Assembly (NCBI RefSeq): GCF_000320405.1
Contig: NZ_KB291607.1
Span: 86,230 to 150,229 of the forward strand
Source: Clostridium celatum DSM 1785
GTDB taxonomy: Bacteria > Bacillota > Clostridia > Clostridiales > Clostridiaceae
Direction: 5' to 3'
DNA length: 64,000 bases
Shown piece after piece: positions 63,666 through 64,000 of the stretch; the stretch's first letter is position 1; every line of letters begins with the position of its first letter. The notes beneath the pieces were generated by a model, which was not told the DNA's origin, did no database searches, and worked only from the letters and a program-made list of their open reading frames with translations. The position numbers and the translations under genes were made by a program.

Positions 63666-64000
63666 AATTCACCTATAACCATCTTATACTAACTCTCTAA
63701 AATTTTTATAAACGTTAAGATTTATCCCATTTTATGGAAATATTATACCATATCTTTCGAATTTTTTAAATTAATAATATTTAATTCTTCCTATAGCTAT
63801 CCCTATATCTATTATAATTAAATCTGTCTTTATATTTTCATCTAAATAGTTTTTATTGTCTATATGCCTTTTTATATACTAAAAATTAAGCTTTGCTTGA
63901 AACATTATACCGTTATAATTATTTACTTTAATTTTAATAGCATAAAAAATACACATAATATTATTATGTGTATTTTCAGACTGCTGACAAAGTGTCAGTA
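63666..64000. other. Gene-free right end of the window
   Basis: 335 bp, AT-rich. It holds the TetR gene's upstream region and a perfect hairpin AAAATACACATAA / TTATGTGTATTTT (63946-63976) that looks like a terminator for a gene beyond the window. Nothing else is recognised. Confidence 0.5.

Overview
The window is very AT-rich, with strong AGGAGG-type ribosome binding sites, occasional TTG and GTG starts, and a gene set typical of a low-GC Gram-positive anaerobe: GlnQ/P/H transporter, lysine riboswitches, an LPXTG-anchored GH84 hexosaminidase, DUF3006-LepB-FtsH, HelD and a GlcT-type ptsG leader. Clostridium sensu stricto (C. perfringens-like neighbourhood) is the best fit. I do not name a species. 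No rRNA, tRNA, CRISPR array, transposase or phage gene was seen.

Layout. 1-17.9 kb is a leftward capsule or exopolysaccharide operon. In transcription order it holds a PglF/EpsC-type sugar-nucleotide dehydratase, a DegT aminotransferase, a PLP fold-III decarboxylase-like enzyme, an ATP-grasp ligase, CpsC, CpsD (frameshifted), GT4 (frameshifted), GT2, GT4, an EpsG-like polymerase, GT2, a second DegT aminotransferase, GT2, two tandem pyruvyl transferases and a Wzx flippase cut by the window edge. A rightward LuxR-type regulator with a degenerate receiver faces away from it. 19-23.6 kb holds a solitary pilin, an M18 aminopeptidase (frameshifted), a CDF transporter and a large structured intergenic element. 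23.9-32.8 kb holds a Sel1-repeat protein, an amino-acid ABC transporter (ATPase frameshifted), a tandem P-loop ATPase (frameshifted), an Fe-S protein and a lipoprotein. 33-36.6 kb is a lysine-riboswitch-controlled YfcC transporter plus M20 amidohydrolase, with a 195-nt long-hairpin RNA candidate between them. 37-46.5 kb is a host-glycan or chitobiose module: secreted GH84, PTS IIB/IIC, GH4, ChbG deacetylase, PTS IIA and a GntR regulator with matching palindromic operators. 46.9-57.9 kb holds HelD, FtsH, LepB, DUF3006, lysA with its own lysine riboswitch, a TIM-barrel protein, a DUF1576 membrane protein and SfsA. 57.9-58.2 kb is a dense DnaA-box cluster with no dnaA beside it. 58.4-64 kb holds a 59-aa membrane protein, ptsG with a RAT/terminator leader, MntP plus a radical SAM protein, and a TetR regulator.

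Five genes carry single-base frameshifts: the capsule GT4, cpsD, the M18 aminopeptidase, glnQ and the P-loop ATPase. Each is repaired by one inserted or removed base, usually in an A-run. Sequencing or assembly error is the simplest explanation. The most interesting non-coding features are the long hairpin with a possible 9-bp pseudoknot (34479-34683), the DnaA-box cluster (57942-58214), the 365-nt element with a closing stem (19335-19699), and the partly duplicated expression platform of the first lysine riboswitch.
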